A DNA stretch of 64,000 nt. Source: Piscinibacter gummiphilus. GTDB taxonomy: Bacteria > Pseudomonadota > Gammaproteobacteria > Burkholderiales > Burkholderiaceae_C. Each line of letters opens with the position of its first letter. Position 1 is the first letter of the stretch. Below are positions 8,121 to 15,810 of the stretch, piece by piece. The notes beneath the pieces were generated by a model. It saw only the letters and a list, made by a program, of their open reading frames with translations, had not been told where the DNA came from and made no database searches. A program made the position numbers and the translations under genes. The stretch lies in the NCBI RefSeq assembly GCF_002116905.1, contig NZ_CP015118.1, forward strand, positions 558,001-622,000, in the 5' to 3' direction.

Positions 8121-9407
8121 ATGAACACCCCAACCGAACACCACGACGTCGTGATCGTCGGCGGCGGCCAGGCCGGCCTGTCGCTCAGCCACTACCTGCA
8201 GCAGCGCGGCGTGGACCACGTCGTGCTCGAGAAACACGCGCCGATGCACACCTGGCGCACGCAGCGCTGGGACGCGTTCTCGCTCGTCACGCCCAACTGG
8301 CAGTGCAAGCTGCCCGGCTGGGAGTACGCAGGCGACGACCCGCACGGCTTCATGACCAAGCCGCAGATCCTCGACTACCTCGACGGCTTCGCGAAACACG
8401 TGGGCGCGCCGGTGCGGTCCGGCGTGGCCGTGACCCGGGTCGTGCCCCGCGCCGGTGGGGGCTTCGACGTGGCGACGTCGGCCGGTGCGATGACGGCGGG
8501 CCAGGTGGTGGTGGCCTCGGGCGGGTACCACGAGCCCATCGTGCCGCGCATGGCCGAGCGGCTGCCGGCCTCGGTGCGGCAGGTCCATTCCGAGGCCTAC
8601 CGCAACCCGGCCTCGCTGCCCGAGGGCGCGGTGCTGGTGGTGGGCTCGGGCCAGTCCGGTGCGCAGATCGCGGAGGACCTGCACCTCGCCGGCCGGAAGG
8701 TGGTGCTGGCCGTGGGCCAGGCGCCGCGCTGCGCGCGGTTCTACCGCGGCCGCGACGTGGTGACGTGGCTCGCCGACATGGGCTACTACGACATGTCGGT
8801 GCAGGACCACCCGCTGCGCGAGGGTGTCCGCGACAACACGAACCACTACGTCACCGGCCGCGACGGCGGACGCGACATCGACCTGCGCCGCTTCGCCACC
8901 GAAGGCATGGAACTCTACGGCGCGCTCGACGGCCTCGAGGACGGCGTGCTGCGGTTCAAGGGCAACCTGCGCGAGCACCTCGACCATGCCGATGCCATCT
9001 ACAACGGCATCAACGCGTCGATCGACCGCCACATCGCGGAGAAGGGCCTCGACGCACCGCAGCCGTCTACCTACACGCCGGTGTGGCAGCCCGGGGCGGA
9101 GCGCACGACGCTCGACCTGGCCGCGTCGGGCATCGGCAGCGTGGTGTGGTGCATCGGCTTCCGTCCGGCCTTCGGCTGGGTGGACGCGCCGGTCTTCAAC
9201 GGCCGCGGGGAACCCATGCACGTGCGCGGGGTGTCGCCCGTGCCGGGCCTGTACTTCCTCGGGCTGCCGTGGCTGCACACGTGGGGGTCGGGACGTTTCT
9301 CGGGTGTGGCGCGTGACGCGCTGTTCCTGGCGGAACGGATCGAAGGGGCGAACGGGATGCGGGCGCCGGCCTCAGCCGAGCCGCGCGTTCACGCGAGCGC
9401 GGTGTAG
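8121..9407 (+). CDS. Flavin-dependent oxidoreductase, MSMEG_0569 family (Nit1C cluster)
   Basis: A 428-aa FAD/NADPH oxidoreductase resembling flavin monooxygenases. The FAD Rossmann motif GGGQAG is at residues 14-19 and a second nucleotide-binding motif GSGQSG at 175-180. ATG-like context near the C-terminus (GLYFLGLPWLHTWGSGRFSGVARDA) closes the FAD site. It may oxidise the nitrogen compound handled by the cluster, but the substrate is unknown. ATG 8121 lies 8 bp after the previous stop, with GAGGA upstream. It is the last operon gene, and its 3' end overlaps the convergent HDOD gene by 19 bp, so no intergenic terminator fits here. Confidence 0.9.
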   Translation: MNTPTEHHDVVIVGGGQAGLSLSHYLQQRGVDHVVLEKHAPMHTWRTQRWDAFSLVTPNWQCKLPGWEYAGDDPHGFMTKPQILDYLDGFAKHVGAPVRSGVAVTRVVPRAGGGFDVATSAGAMTAGQVVVASGGYHEPIVPRMAERLPASVRQVHSEAYRNPASLPEGAVLVVGSGQSGAQIAEDLHLAGRKVVLAVGQAPRCARFYRGRDVVTWLADMGYYDMSVQDHPLREGVRDNTNHYVTGRDGGRDIDLRRFATEGMELYGALDGLEDGVLRFKGNLREHLDHADAIYNGINASIDRHIAEKGLDAPQPSTYTPVWQPGAERTTLDLAASGIGSVVWCIGFRPAFGWVDAPVFNGRGEPMHVRGVSPVPGLYFLGLPWLHTWGSGRFSGVARDALFLAERIEGANGMRAPASAEPRVHASAV

Positions 9408-10402
9408 GTCGCCTGGACCGCCTCGGACCAGTGGGCGACCTGGTCCGGGTCTTCCGCGACCCGACCGGCCGACACCAGCACCCGCCGCGCGGCGAGGCGG
9501 TTGCCGGCGAGCAGCACCTGCGCGAGCGCGTCGTCGGCCTGTTCGAAGCCGCCGGCACCCTTCACCGCGCGGGCGGCCGCGTGCAGCGGCGCGCTGAGCT
9601 TCCAGCCGATCACGAACTGGCTGAAGAGGCGCTCGCGCCGTGCCTGGAACGCGTGGCGGAAGCCGCGGCTGAAGGCCAGGCCCGGGGGCGGCGACAGCTT
9701 CTCGAACACGTGGTCGAGGGCGCGCCAGCCGGCGGTCCAGCCGACGTCGTACAGCAGGCCGCCGAGGTAGGCCTCGAACGGGTCGATCCCGCGGTCCTGG
9801 GCGAGCGCGCGGCACAGGTCGGCCTGGGCCTGCGAATGGGCCCAGATGTGGCCGGCGGCCCGTGTGGAGAGCTGGCCGGGCTGGGCGCCGAACATCGGCT
9901 TGAGCACGACCTTCGCGATGGCCTGGCGCAGGCCGGTGGTGCCCACGCGGCGCACCGCGTCGGCGAGTTCGGTGACCGGCTCGTGCCCGCGGAACGCGAG
10001 GCTGTTGGCCAGGCGCGTGACCTCGGCCACGAGGTTCGGGTCGCGCGAGACCCGCTGCGCGAGTTCGCCGGCCGACTGGCTTTCGTCGCGCAGGCTGTTG
10101 AGGAGCTGGGGGATCAGGCCGGCGGCGCGCGGCAGCAGCTCGCCGCGGCCCTTGTCGGCCGTGATCAGCGTGTCGAGCTCCTCGAGCCAGCGGGCTTCGT
10201 CCGGAGGGGCCGGGTGGTCGGTGGCCGGGAGCTGGTCGAGCATCCAGGCGAAGACCTCGCCGTCGAGGTCGGCCAGGGGGACGGGGGCGCGGCGGTCGGG
10301 GACCGGGAGGGACGAGGGGGTGGCCGTGTCGGGCGGCAGCGTGGTCCGCACCGAGGTGTCTCTGGAGAGCAGGTTGCTGACGCGGCGCACCCAACTTGTC
10401 AT
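9389..10402 (-). CDS. HDOD-domain signalling protein
   Basis: A 337-aa cytoplasmic protein whose middle and C-terminal part (about residues 90-310) looks like an HDOD domain, an HD-related output domain without phosphohydrolase activity. Supporting stretches are LLPRAAGLIPQLLNSLRDE, DPNLVAEVTRLANSLAFRG and AYLGGLLYDVGW. The first 60 residues are poorly ordered and proline-rich. HDOD proteins act in regulation and signalling; no partner is visible here. ATG 10402 is the start. The gene is monocistronic, facing the Nit1C operon with a 19-bp tail-to-tail overlap and lying upstream of mltA on the opposite side. Confidence 0.8.
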   Translation of the reverse strand: MTSWVRRVSNLLSRDTSVRTTLPPDTATPSSLPVPDRRAPVPLADLDGEVFAWMLDQLPATDHPAPPDEARWLEELDTLITADKGRGELLPRAAGLIPQLLNSLRDESQSAGELAQRVSRDPNLVAEVTRLANSLAFRGHEPVTELADAVRRVGTTGLRQAIAKVVLKPMFGAQPGQLSTRAAGHIWAHSQAQADLCRALAQDRGIDPFEAYLGGLLYDVGWTAGWRALDHVFEKLSPPPGLAFSRGFRHAFQARRERLFSQFVIGWKLSAPLHAAARAVKGAGGFEQADDALAQVLLAGNRLAARRVLVSAGRVAEDPDQVAHWSEAVQATYTALA

Positions 10403-10466
10403 GGCGACCCACGGTCCGGATGAAGGGAAGTGGGCCGCAGTATCGCAGCCCGCGAGCGTCCTGGAA

Positions 10467-11627
10467 TCAGGATTTAGGCCACAGAACCCACACCCGGAGC
10501 GGTTGTTTCATCCGCCCGGCCTGCTGTTCCGCGGTGGTGCCCCAGCCCCAGAAGAAGTCCGCGCGCACGGCGCCGACGATGGCGCTGCCGGTGTCCTGGG
10601 CCATCACGAGGCGCTGCAGCGGCTGGTTGGACAGCGGCTCGGTGGTGTCGAGCCACACCGGCGTGCCGTACGGGATGCTCTGCGGATCGACGGCGATCGA
10701 GCGCCCCGGGGTGAGTGGCACGCCCTGCGCGCCGCGGGGGCCCACGGACGGGTCGGCCAGCGCCTCCTCGCGGAAGAACACCGTGCGCGGGTTGCTCCAC
10801 AGCAGGTCGTTCAGGCGCTGCGGGTTGCGCTGTGCCCACGACTTGATGCCGGGCCACGAGGCCTGGTCGGCGCGCAGCTCACCCTGGTCGATCAGCCAGC
10901 GGCCCACCGACTTGTACGGGTGGTTGTTGTGGCCGGCGAACGCGGCGCGCACGAGGCGCTGGGTGCCGTTGGGCTCCTGCACCATCAGGCGGCCGGAGCC
11001 CTGGATCTGCAGGATCAGCGCGTCGAGCGGGTCCGCCACGTAGGCGAGTTCCCGGCCGGCGAGGCCGGCCTTCGCGGCCGGCACGGTGTCGAGCTGCTGC
11101 CGGGTCCAGTACGGGTTGCGGGACGCGAGGTCGGCCGGTGGCCCGTACAGCGGCACGCGGTAGGGGCCGCGGGGCTTGCGGCTCGCCTCGATCAGCGGCT
11201 CGAAGTAGCCGGTGATCATGCCTTCGGTGGCACCTTCGGCCGTCTCGACGCGCCACGGGTCCAGGCGCTGGCGCAGCCAGGCGCGGGCGCTGGCGTCTGT
11301 CATCGGGCCGGCGGCGCGGGCATCGACACACACGCGGGCCCAGTCGAAGGCCGGGCGTTCGCAGCCGCGCAGCAGCGCGGGCCACAGTTCGGTGGTGGCG
11401 TCCGACTCCCAGCCGGGCAGGTCGGACCACTGGGCCGGGGTCCAGCGCGAGCGTTCGCGCACGATGGCCGCGCCGGGGCGGGCGGGGGCGGACGGGGTGG
11501 CGCCGGGGTGGCTTTCCACCGGGGCGGGCGGCGTCGAGGGGCCGGTCGCGCATGCGGCCAGCACCCCTAGAATCATCGCCGACAGGGCCGGCCGCAGCGC
11601 GCGGGCCGGACGAAGGAATCGCATCAT
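10467..11627 (-). CDS. mltA: Membrane-bound lytic murein transglycosylase A
   Basis: A 386-aa outer-membrane lipoprotein that cleaves peptidoglycan glycan strands to 1,6-anhydromuramyl products. A lipoprotein signal ends in the lipobox LAAC with C26. The MltA domain follows, with MITGYFEPLIEAS and DPLDALILQIQGSGRL; a C-terminal 3D domain carries AQDTGSAI and GAVRADFFWGWG, the region of the catalytic aspartate. ATG 11627 is followed at once by a second ATG; AGGA lies about 9 nt upstream. The start codon lies opposite that of the 39-aa gene on the plus strand, so the two genes share a very compact divergent start region. Confidence 0.93.
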   Translation of the reverse strand: MMRFLRPARALRPALSAMILGVLAACATGPSTPPAPVESHPGATPSAPARPGAAIVRERSRWTPAQWSDLPGWESDATTELWPALLRGCERPAFDWARVCVDARAAGPMTDASARAWLRQRLDPWRVETAEGATEGMITGYFEPLIEASRKPRGPYRVPLYGPPADLASRNPYWTRQQLDTVPAAKAGLAGRELAYVADPLDALILQIQGSGRLMVQEPNGTQRLVRAAFAGHNNHPYKSVGRWLIDQGELRADQASWPGIKSWAQRNPQRLNDLLWSNPRTVFFREEALADPSVGPRGAQGVPLTPGRSIAVDPQSIPYGTPVWLDTTEPLSNQPLQRLVMAQDTGSAIVGAVRADFFWGWGTTAEQQAGRMKQPLRVWVLWPKS

Positions 11628-11745
11628 GGGCTTGATCCTGCTCGAGGCGCTGGGCGCACTCGTCGTGTTGGTGTTGATCGTCTGGTGGACGATGTTCTCG
11701 GGCCGGCGCGGCGGCGAGCGGCGCGACGACGACCCCGAAAAGTGA
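11626..11745 (+). CDS. 39-aa single-span membrane microprotein (hypothetical)
   Basis: A 39-codon frame with a hydrophobic segment of about 22 residues (LILLEALGALVVLVLIVWWTMF part) and a charged C-terminal tail rich in R, D and E, so a small inner-membrane protein with a cytoplasmic tail is likely. AAGGA lies about 9 nt before ATG 11626, and the stop is followed 10 bp later by the end of the convergent SpecificRecomb gene. The start codon overlaps that of mltA on the other strand by 2 bp. I do not recognise the family. Support is the ribosome site plus the coherent membrane-protein composition. Confidence 0.6.
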   Translation: MGLILLEALGALVVLVLIVWWTMFSGRRGGERRDDDPEK

Positions 11746-11755
11746 CGGGCCAGGC

Positions 11756-13771
11756 TCACCGCGGCGGAACGATGAAGCTCAGCGGCTTGTGCCACAGCCG
11801 CTGGCGGATCGCGCGATAGATGCGGCTGCGGTCGCGCAGGCGGATGCCCCGCGAGCGCAGCGCCACGCGGAACGCCAGCAGGAAGCTCACGCTCAGGTTC
11901 AGCACCCCGGTGACCGGGATGGCCGCCACGCACCACCAGAACGCAGGTTCGTGCAGCACCTGGGTGCCGAGCGCACCGGCGGCCGCGGCGATCTGGCCGG
12001 TGGAGAGGGTCACGTGGCGCACGTCGAGCGGCAGGCCGAAGAACGCGGACACCACCGGCACGATGCCGAGCATCAGGCCCAGCGAGATGTTCGACGTGAA
12101 GCCCGAGATGTTGTTGCGCCAGAACTCCGCCCAGCGCTGCGCGCGGGCGCGGCCCAGGTGCGAGACGATGCGCGGGTTCCACATGATCGCGCTGTCGAGC
12201 CGGTGCCAGACGAACCAGTTCTCCACCCAGCCCGCGATGATGGAGCTGGCGAACAGCAGCACGCCGGTGAAGGCCGCGTAGAACGGTGTGGGGCCGAGCA
12301 GGGTCAGCGAGTCCAGCACGTGTTCGGCGCTGGCCTCGCCCACGAGCGGCCGGCCGAACAGCGCGTTCGCCGCGAGCTGCACGCCCAGCACCAGCGGCGC
12401 CACGACGGTCAGGTTGCCGAGGATGCCGGCCGACTGCGAGCGGATCAGGTGGGCCACCTCGTCGACGAACCCCTCCACCGCCGCGTCGTTCGAGACGTCG
12501 CGCAGCTTCTCGGCCATGGCCGGCGCCGTCATCGCAGGCTGCTTGGTGGCCACCGTCCAGTGCGCGAGGTGGATTAGCACGAAGCTGCCCGCGTAGTTGA
12601 CGCCGGCCCAGAAGCCCGCCCAGAACGCCGTGAGGCCGAGCGCCATCACGAAGAACTTCATCAGCGTGGTGCCGGCCAGCACCGCGCCGCCGCCGGCCGC
12701 GGCCTTCAGCATGCGCGCGTAGGCGCCGCGGTCGCGGGTGATGTAGTGTTCTCCCGTCTCGGCGCTGCGTTCGGCCACCTTGCGCGCGAGCATCGAGTAG
12801 TGCCGCGTGAACGGCTCGCGCAGGCTGCGGCGTTCGCCGGCCGTGCGCACCAGCTGCGCGAGCAGGCGGGTGACCTCCGTGCCGGGGTTGTTGCTGATCA
12901 CGCAGTTCAGCAGGTCCTCGATGCGGTGGGTGCGGCGGTCGAGCTGGTCCAGCTCGAACACGAGGTCGACCGAGATGCCGTGTTCCTCGAGGTGGTCGTT
13001 GACCGAGAGGGCGCAGCGGCGGCAGGTGTCGAGCAGCGCGCGCAGGTACTGGGCCGAGACCAGCAGCGCCTCGGCGTTGCCGTTCTCGGCGTGTTCGCGG
13101 ATGTCCTCGGCGACACGGGCGAGCTGGCGGAACGGCTTGGCGACCAGCAGCTCGCGGCTCATGCGCGCGCGGATCATCGGCGAGAAGCCGAGCGCTCGGA
13201 TCGACGTCGCGAGGAACATGATCGCGTCGAGGAAGGGCGCCTTCCAGTTGACGGCGTCGGCGTGGTCCTTCGGGGTCAGCAGCGTGATCAGGCGCTGCAG
13301 CGTGGGCGGGTCGATGGCCTCGAGCCACTCGGCATCGCGTTCCTGCGGGAACAGCAGCGTGAACAGCTCGCCGAGGTCGCGCGTGTCCGGCGTGCCGGGC
13401 AGCACGCGCAGGCGCAGGCGCTGGCCCAGTTCGCCGAGCAGCGACGTGCGCGGCGAGAAGCCGTAGTCGGCGAGCAGCGCGGCGGTGTCCACCTCTTCCC
13501 AGAACCGGCGCAGCACGCGGCGCACCTGCACCTCGTGCTGCGGATGGCGCTCGAGCACGTTCAGCAGGTGGCGCAGGCGCAGCAGCGGCGTGGGGGTCTG
13601 CGCCTGCATCGGCTGCTGCTGCGGCAGCGGGGCGTGGCGCAGCCATTCGAGCAGGCGCACGAGCCAGAGGTGGCGTTCGGGCAGCGACGCGTCGGCGTCG
13701 GCGGAGGTCAGCAGGGCACTCAGGTCCCAGGGCCCTTCGGCCGGGACCATGGGGTTTCGCAATTTCAGCAT
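11756..13771 (-). CDS. SpecificRecomb (Gcr)-family multi-pass membrane protein
   Basis: A 671-aa protein that resembles the PF10136 family, usually labelled site-specific recombinase. The N-terminal 330 residues are soluble and helical (arginine/leucine-rich). The C-terminal half contains several hydrophobic spans: about 365-400, 425-440, 455-480, 500-530, 585-610 and 635-665. I see no tyrosine- or serine-recombinase catalytic motif, so the recombinase name is doubtful and a membrane role is more likely. The start ATG 13771 overlaps the apaG stop by one base (TGATG), so it is probably coupled to apaG. It is not evidence for a mobile element. Confidence 0.8.
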   Translation of the reverse strand: MLKLRNPMVPAEGPWDLSALLTSADADASLPERHLWLVRLLEWLRHAPLPQQQPMQAQTPTPLLRLRHLLNVLERHPQHEVQVRRVLRRFWEEVDTAALLADYGFSPRTSLLGELGQRLRLRVLPGTPDTRDLGELFTLLFPQERDAEWLEAIDPPTLQRLITLLTPKDHADAVNWKAPFLDAIMFLATSIRALGFSPMIRARMSRELLVAKPFRQLARVAEDIREHAENGNAEALLVSAQYLRALLDTCRRCALSVNDHLEEHGISVDLVFELDQLDRRTHRIEDLLNCVISNNPGTEVTRLLAQLVRTAGERRSLREPFTRHYSMLARKVAERSAETGEHYITRDRGAYARMLKAAAGGGAVLAGTTLMKFFVMALGLTAFWAGFWAGVNYAGSFVLIHLAHWTVATKQPAMTAPAMAEKLRDVSNDAAVEGFVDEVAHLIRSQSAGILGNLTVVAPLVLGVQLAANALFGRPLVGEASAEHVLDSLTLLGPTPFYAAFTGVLLFASSIIAGWVENWFVWHRLDSAIMWNPRIVSHLGRARAQRWAEFWRNNISGFTSNISLGLMLGIVPVVSAFFGLPLDVRHVTLSTGQIAAAAGALGTQVLHEPAFWWCVAAIPVTGVLNLSVSFLLAFRVALRSRGIRLRDRSRIYRAIRQRLWHKPLSFIVPPR

Positions 13772-14145
13772 CAGTGCAGGGCGGACGCGATGGTCAGGCC
13801 GAACTCGGGGATGGGCGCCTCGAAGAGGTGGGCGTCCTCGGTCATGCAGAAGAAGGTGCCGCGCATGCTGCCCTGGGGCGTGCTGATGCGGGTCCAGCTC
13901 GTGTACTCGAAGCGTTCGCCCGGCTGCAGCAGCGGCTGCTGGCCGATGACACCGAGCCCGCGCACCTCTTCCACCCGCCCCGTGGCGTTCGTGATGATCC
14001 AGTGCCGCGCGATCAGCTGCGCCGCCACGTCACCGGTGTTGCGGATGGTGATGGTGTAGGCGAAGGCGTGGCGGTGGGCTTCCGCGTCCGATTGTTCGGG
14101 CTGGTGGCGCACGACGGCGCTGCAGGTGAATTCGGGCTTGCTCAT
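13771..14145 (-). CDS. apaG: ApaG (DUF525) protein
   Basis: A 124-aa protein, the usual ApaG length, with the fibronectin-like DUF525 fold: FAYTITIRNTG, QLIARHWIITNATGRVEEVRGLGVIGQQPLL and SMRGTFFCMTEDAHLFEAPIPEF are hallmark segments. Its molecular role is unclear; in enterobacteria it is linked to apaH and cobalt/magnesium phenotypes. Start ATG 14145 gives MSKPEF; an upstream in-frame start would add 13 residues that do not look conserved. It is followed by the SpecificRecomb gene with a TGATG overlap, and is divergent from rpe with about 80 bp between them. Confidence 0.93.
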   Translation of the reverse strand: MSKPEFTCSAVVRHQPEQSDAEAHRHAFAYTITIRNTGDVAAQLIARHWIITNATGRVEEVRGLGVIGQQPLLQPGERFEYTSWTRISTPQGSMRGTFFCMTEDAHLFEAPIPEFGLTIASALH

Positions 14146-14225
14146 GCGGCCCATTCTAGGAGGGCAGCCGCCCGGAACGTGCAATATGCCCGGCCGGCGC
14201 GGGACGGGCCTCTTAAAATCGCGGG

Positions 14226-14921
14226 ATGAGCCATACCCCCACCTACCGCATCGCCCCGAGCATCCTGTCCGCCGATTTCGCCCGCCTGGGCGAGGAAGTG
14301 CGTTCGGTGATCGATGCCGGCGCCGACTGGATCCACTTCGACGTGATGGACAACCATTACGTCCCGAACCTGACCTTCGGCCCGATGATCTGCGAGGCGC
14401 TGCGCAAGCACGCAGTCACTTCCACCGGCACCCGCGTGCCCATCGACGTGCACCTGATGGTGCAGCCGGTCGATTCGCTGGCCCAGGCCTTCTGCAAGGC
14501 CGGCGCCGACATCGTCACCTTCCACCCCGACGCCAGCACGCACGTGGACCGCACGCTGCAGCTGATCAAGGCCGAAGGCTGCCAGGCCGGCCTCGTGTTC
14601 AATCCGGCCACGCCGCTCGACGTGCTCGAGTGGGTGATCGACAAGGTCGACGTGGTGCTCATCATGAGCGTGAACCCGGGCTTCGGCGGCCAGAGCTTCA
14701 TCCCGTCGGCGCTGAAGAAGATCGAGCAGGCGCGCCGCATCATCGACGCGAGCGGCCGCGACATCCGCCTCGAGGTGGACGGTGGCATCAAGGCCGCGAA
14801 CATCCGCGAGGTGGCCGCCGCCGGCGCCGACACCTTCGTGGCCGGCAGCGCCATCTTCACGCAGAAGGACTACCAGGCCGCCATCGGCGCGATGCGTGCC
14901 GAGCTGGCCCGTGCCGGCTGA
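14226..14921 (+). CDS. rpe: Ribulose-phosphate 3-epimerase
   Basis: A 231-aa TIM-barrel metalloenzyme that interconverts ribulose 5-phosphate and xylulose 5-phosphate in the pentose phosphate and Calvin pathways. Metal and catalytic residues are seen in order: D17, H37 and D39 (WIHFDVMDNHYVPN), H76 (DVHLMVQP) and D185 (LEVDGGIK); phosphate-binding loops NPGFGGQ and AGSAIF follow. Length is normal. ATG 14226 lies after a short divergent region shared with apaG. Its 3' end overlaps the candidate GTG start of the next acetyltransferase by 11 bp. In many relatives rpe lies beside gph; here gph is about 7 kb away. Confidence 0.96.
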   Translation: MSHTPTYRIAPSILSADFARLGEEVRSVIDAGADWIHFDVMDNHYVPNLTFGPMICEALRKHAVTSTGTRVPIDVHLMVQPVDSLAQAFCKAGADIVTFHPDASTHVDRTLQLIKAEGCQAGLVFNPATPLDVLEWVIDKVDVVLIMSVNPGFGGQSFIPSALKKIEQARRIIDASGRDIRLEVDGGIKAANIREVAAAGADTFVAGSAIFTQKDYQAAIGAMRAELARAG

Positions 14922-15429
14922 GCGCGACGACGGCCCCGTTTCCCTCCGCCCGATGCAGCCGGCCGACGTGCCGGCGGTGATGGCCGTGCAGGCCGCCTGT
15001 TATGGCGAGCACCTGCTGGAGCCGGCCGGCGTGCTGCACGACCGGCTGGTGGCCGCGGCCGACACCTGCTGGGTGGCGCTGCGGGGAGACCGGGTGTGCG
15101 CGTACCTGGCCGCGTACCGATCGCGCCTGGGCGCCGTCACGGCGCTGAACGGGCCGTTCAAGCCCGTGCCGAGCCCCGACACGTTGTACCTGCACGATCT
15201 GGCGGTGCACCCGGACGCACACGGCTCGGGTCTGGGCGGTCGCCTGGTCGACGGCCTGATGGTGCTCGCGCGGCGCGAAGGCCTGCGGTGGTCGGCCCTG
15301 GTGGCGGTGCAGGGGGCCACGTCGTTCTGGCGCCGGCACGGCTACGAGCCGCACGCGCCGGCCCAGCCGGAACGCCTGGGCGCGTACGGCGGCGACGCGC
15401 ACTACATGGTGCGGCCGCTGGTGGCCTGA
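14911..15429 (+). CDS. GNAT-family N-acetyltransferase
   Basis: A GNAT acetyltransferase of about 172 aa. The frame shows VSLRPMQPADVPAVMAVQAACY at the N-terminus, then YLHDLAVHPDAHGSGLGGRLVDGLM, in which HGSGLGG is the acetyl-CoA pyrophosphate loop, then GATSFWRRHGYEP as the last strand. No ATG fits before the domain, so GTG 14911 is chosen; it overlaps rpe by 11 bp and has only a weak SD. ATG 14953 would remove part of the first strand. Substrate unknown. It converges with the 122-aa hypothetical gene 12 bp downstream. Confidence 0.82.
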   Translation: MPAERDDGPVSLRPMQPADVPAVMAVQAACYGEHLLEPAGVLHDRLVAAADTCWVALRGDRVCAYLAAYRSRLGAVTALNGPFKPVPSPDTLYLHDLAVHPDAHGSGLGGRLVDGLMVLARREGLRWSALVAVQGATSFWRRHGYEPHAPAQPERLGAYGGDAHYMVRPLVA

Positions 15430-15441
15430 CGCCGCGCGGGG

Positions 15442-15810
15442 TCAGGCCGGGCCCGGGTTCGAGCCGGTGACCTCGGCGCCCGGGGCCAGCGGCCCGCCGA
15501 GCTGATCGCCGACGCGGCTGCGCAGGTGGGCGCGGACGCGTTCGGCGATGGCGGCGGCCTCCTCGGGGCCGATGCACTCGGCGATCTGCTGCTCGGTGGT
15601 GAAGTGCATCACCAGCAGGCCGCGCAGCTTGGTGAACGCGCTGTCGCGCGAGGTGTCCCAGACCATCGGGTCCTGCTGCAGCAGCCGCTCGGCCACGCCG
15701 GGGTCGAGCAGCCGCACCTTGCACATGATGGCGCTCTGGGCGATCTCCAGGTCGACCTCCTCGAGCAGGTGTTCCCAGCGTTCGGTGGTGAAACGATCGA
15801 TGTCGGTCAT
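15442..15810 (-). CDS. Conserved hypothetical protein coupled to ackA
   Basis: A 122-aa protein that I do not recognise. It is mostly helical, with charged segments (DRFTTERWEHLLEEVDLEIAQ; GPEEAAAIAERVRAHL), one possible metal or redox residue (C30 in AIMCKVRLLD), no signal peptide and no membrane span, and ends in a proline/glycine-rich tail. ATG 15810 overlaps the ackA stop as ATGA, so it is translated after ackA from the same messenger and may serve the acetate kinase/DUF3141 module. It faces the GNAT gene tail to tail. Confidence 0.7.
   Translation of the reverse strand: MTDIDRFTTERWEHLLEEVDLEIAQSAIMCKVRLLDPGVAERLLQQDPMVWDTSRDSAFTKLRGLLVMHFTTEQQIAECIGPEEAAAIAERVRAHLRSRVGDQLGGPLAPGAEVTGSNPGPA

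Noticed and set aside
10467..13646. A 1059-codon minus-strand frame spanning mltA and most of the SpecificRecomb gene
   Set aside because: Only the last third (mltA from 11627) has protein-like sequence and a lipoprotein start. The rest is an Ala/Arg/Pro-rich shadow of the SpecificRecomb gene in another frame.
11756..13771. SpecificRecomb gene as a sign of an integrated element
   Set aside because: No catalytic motif, no attachment-site duplication, no cargo genes; flanked by the ordinary housekeeping genes mltA and apaG.
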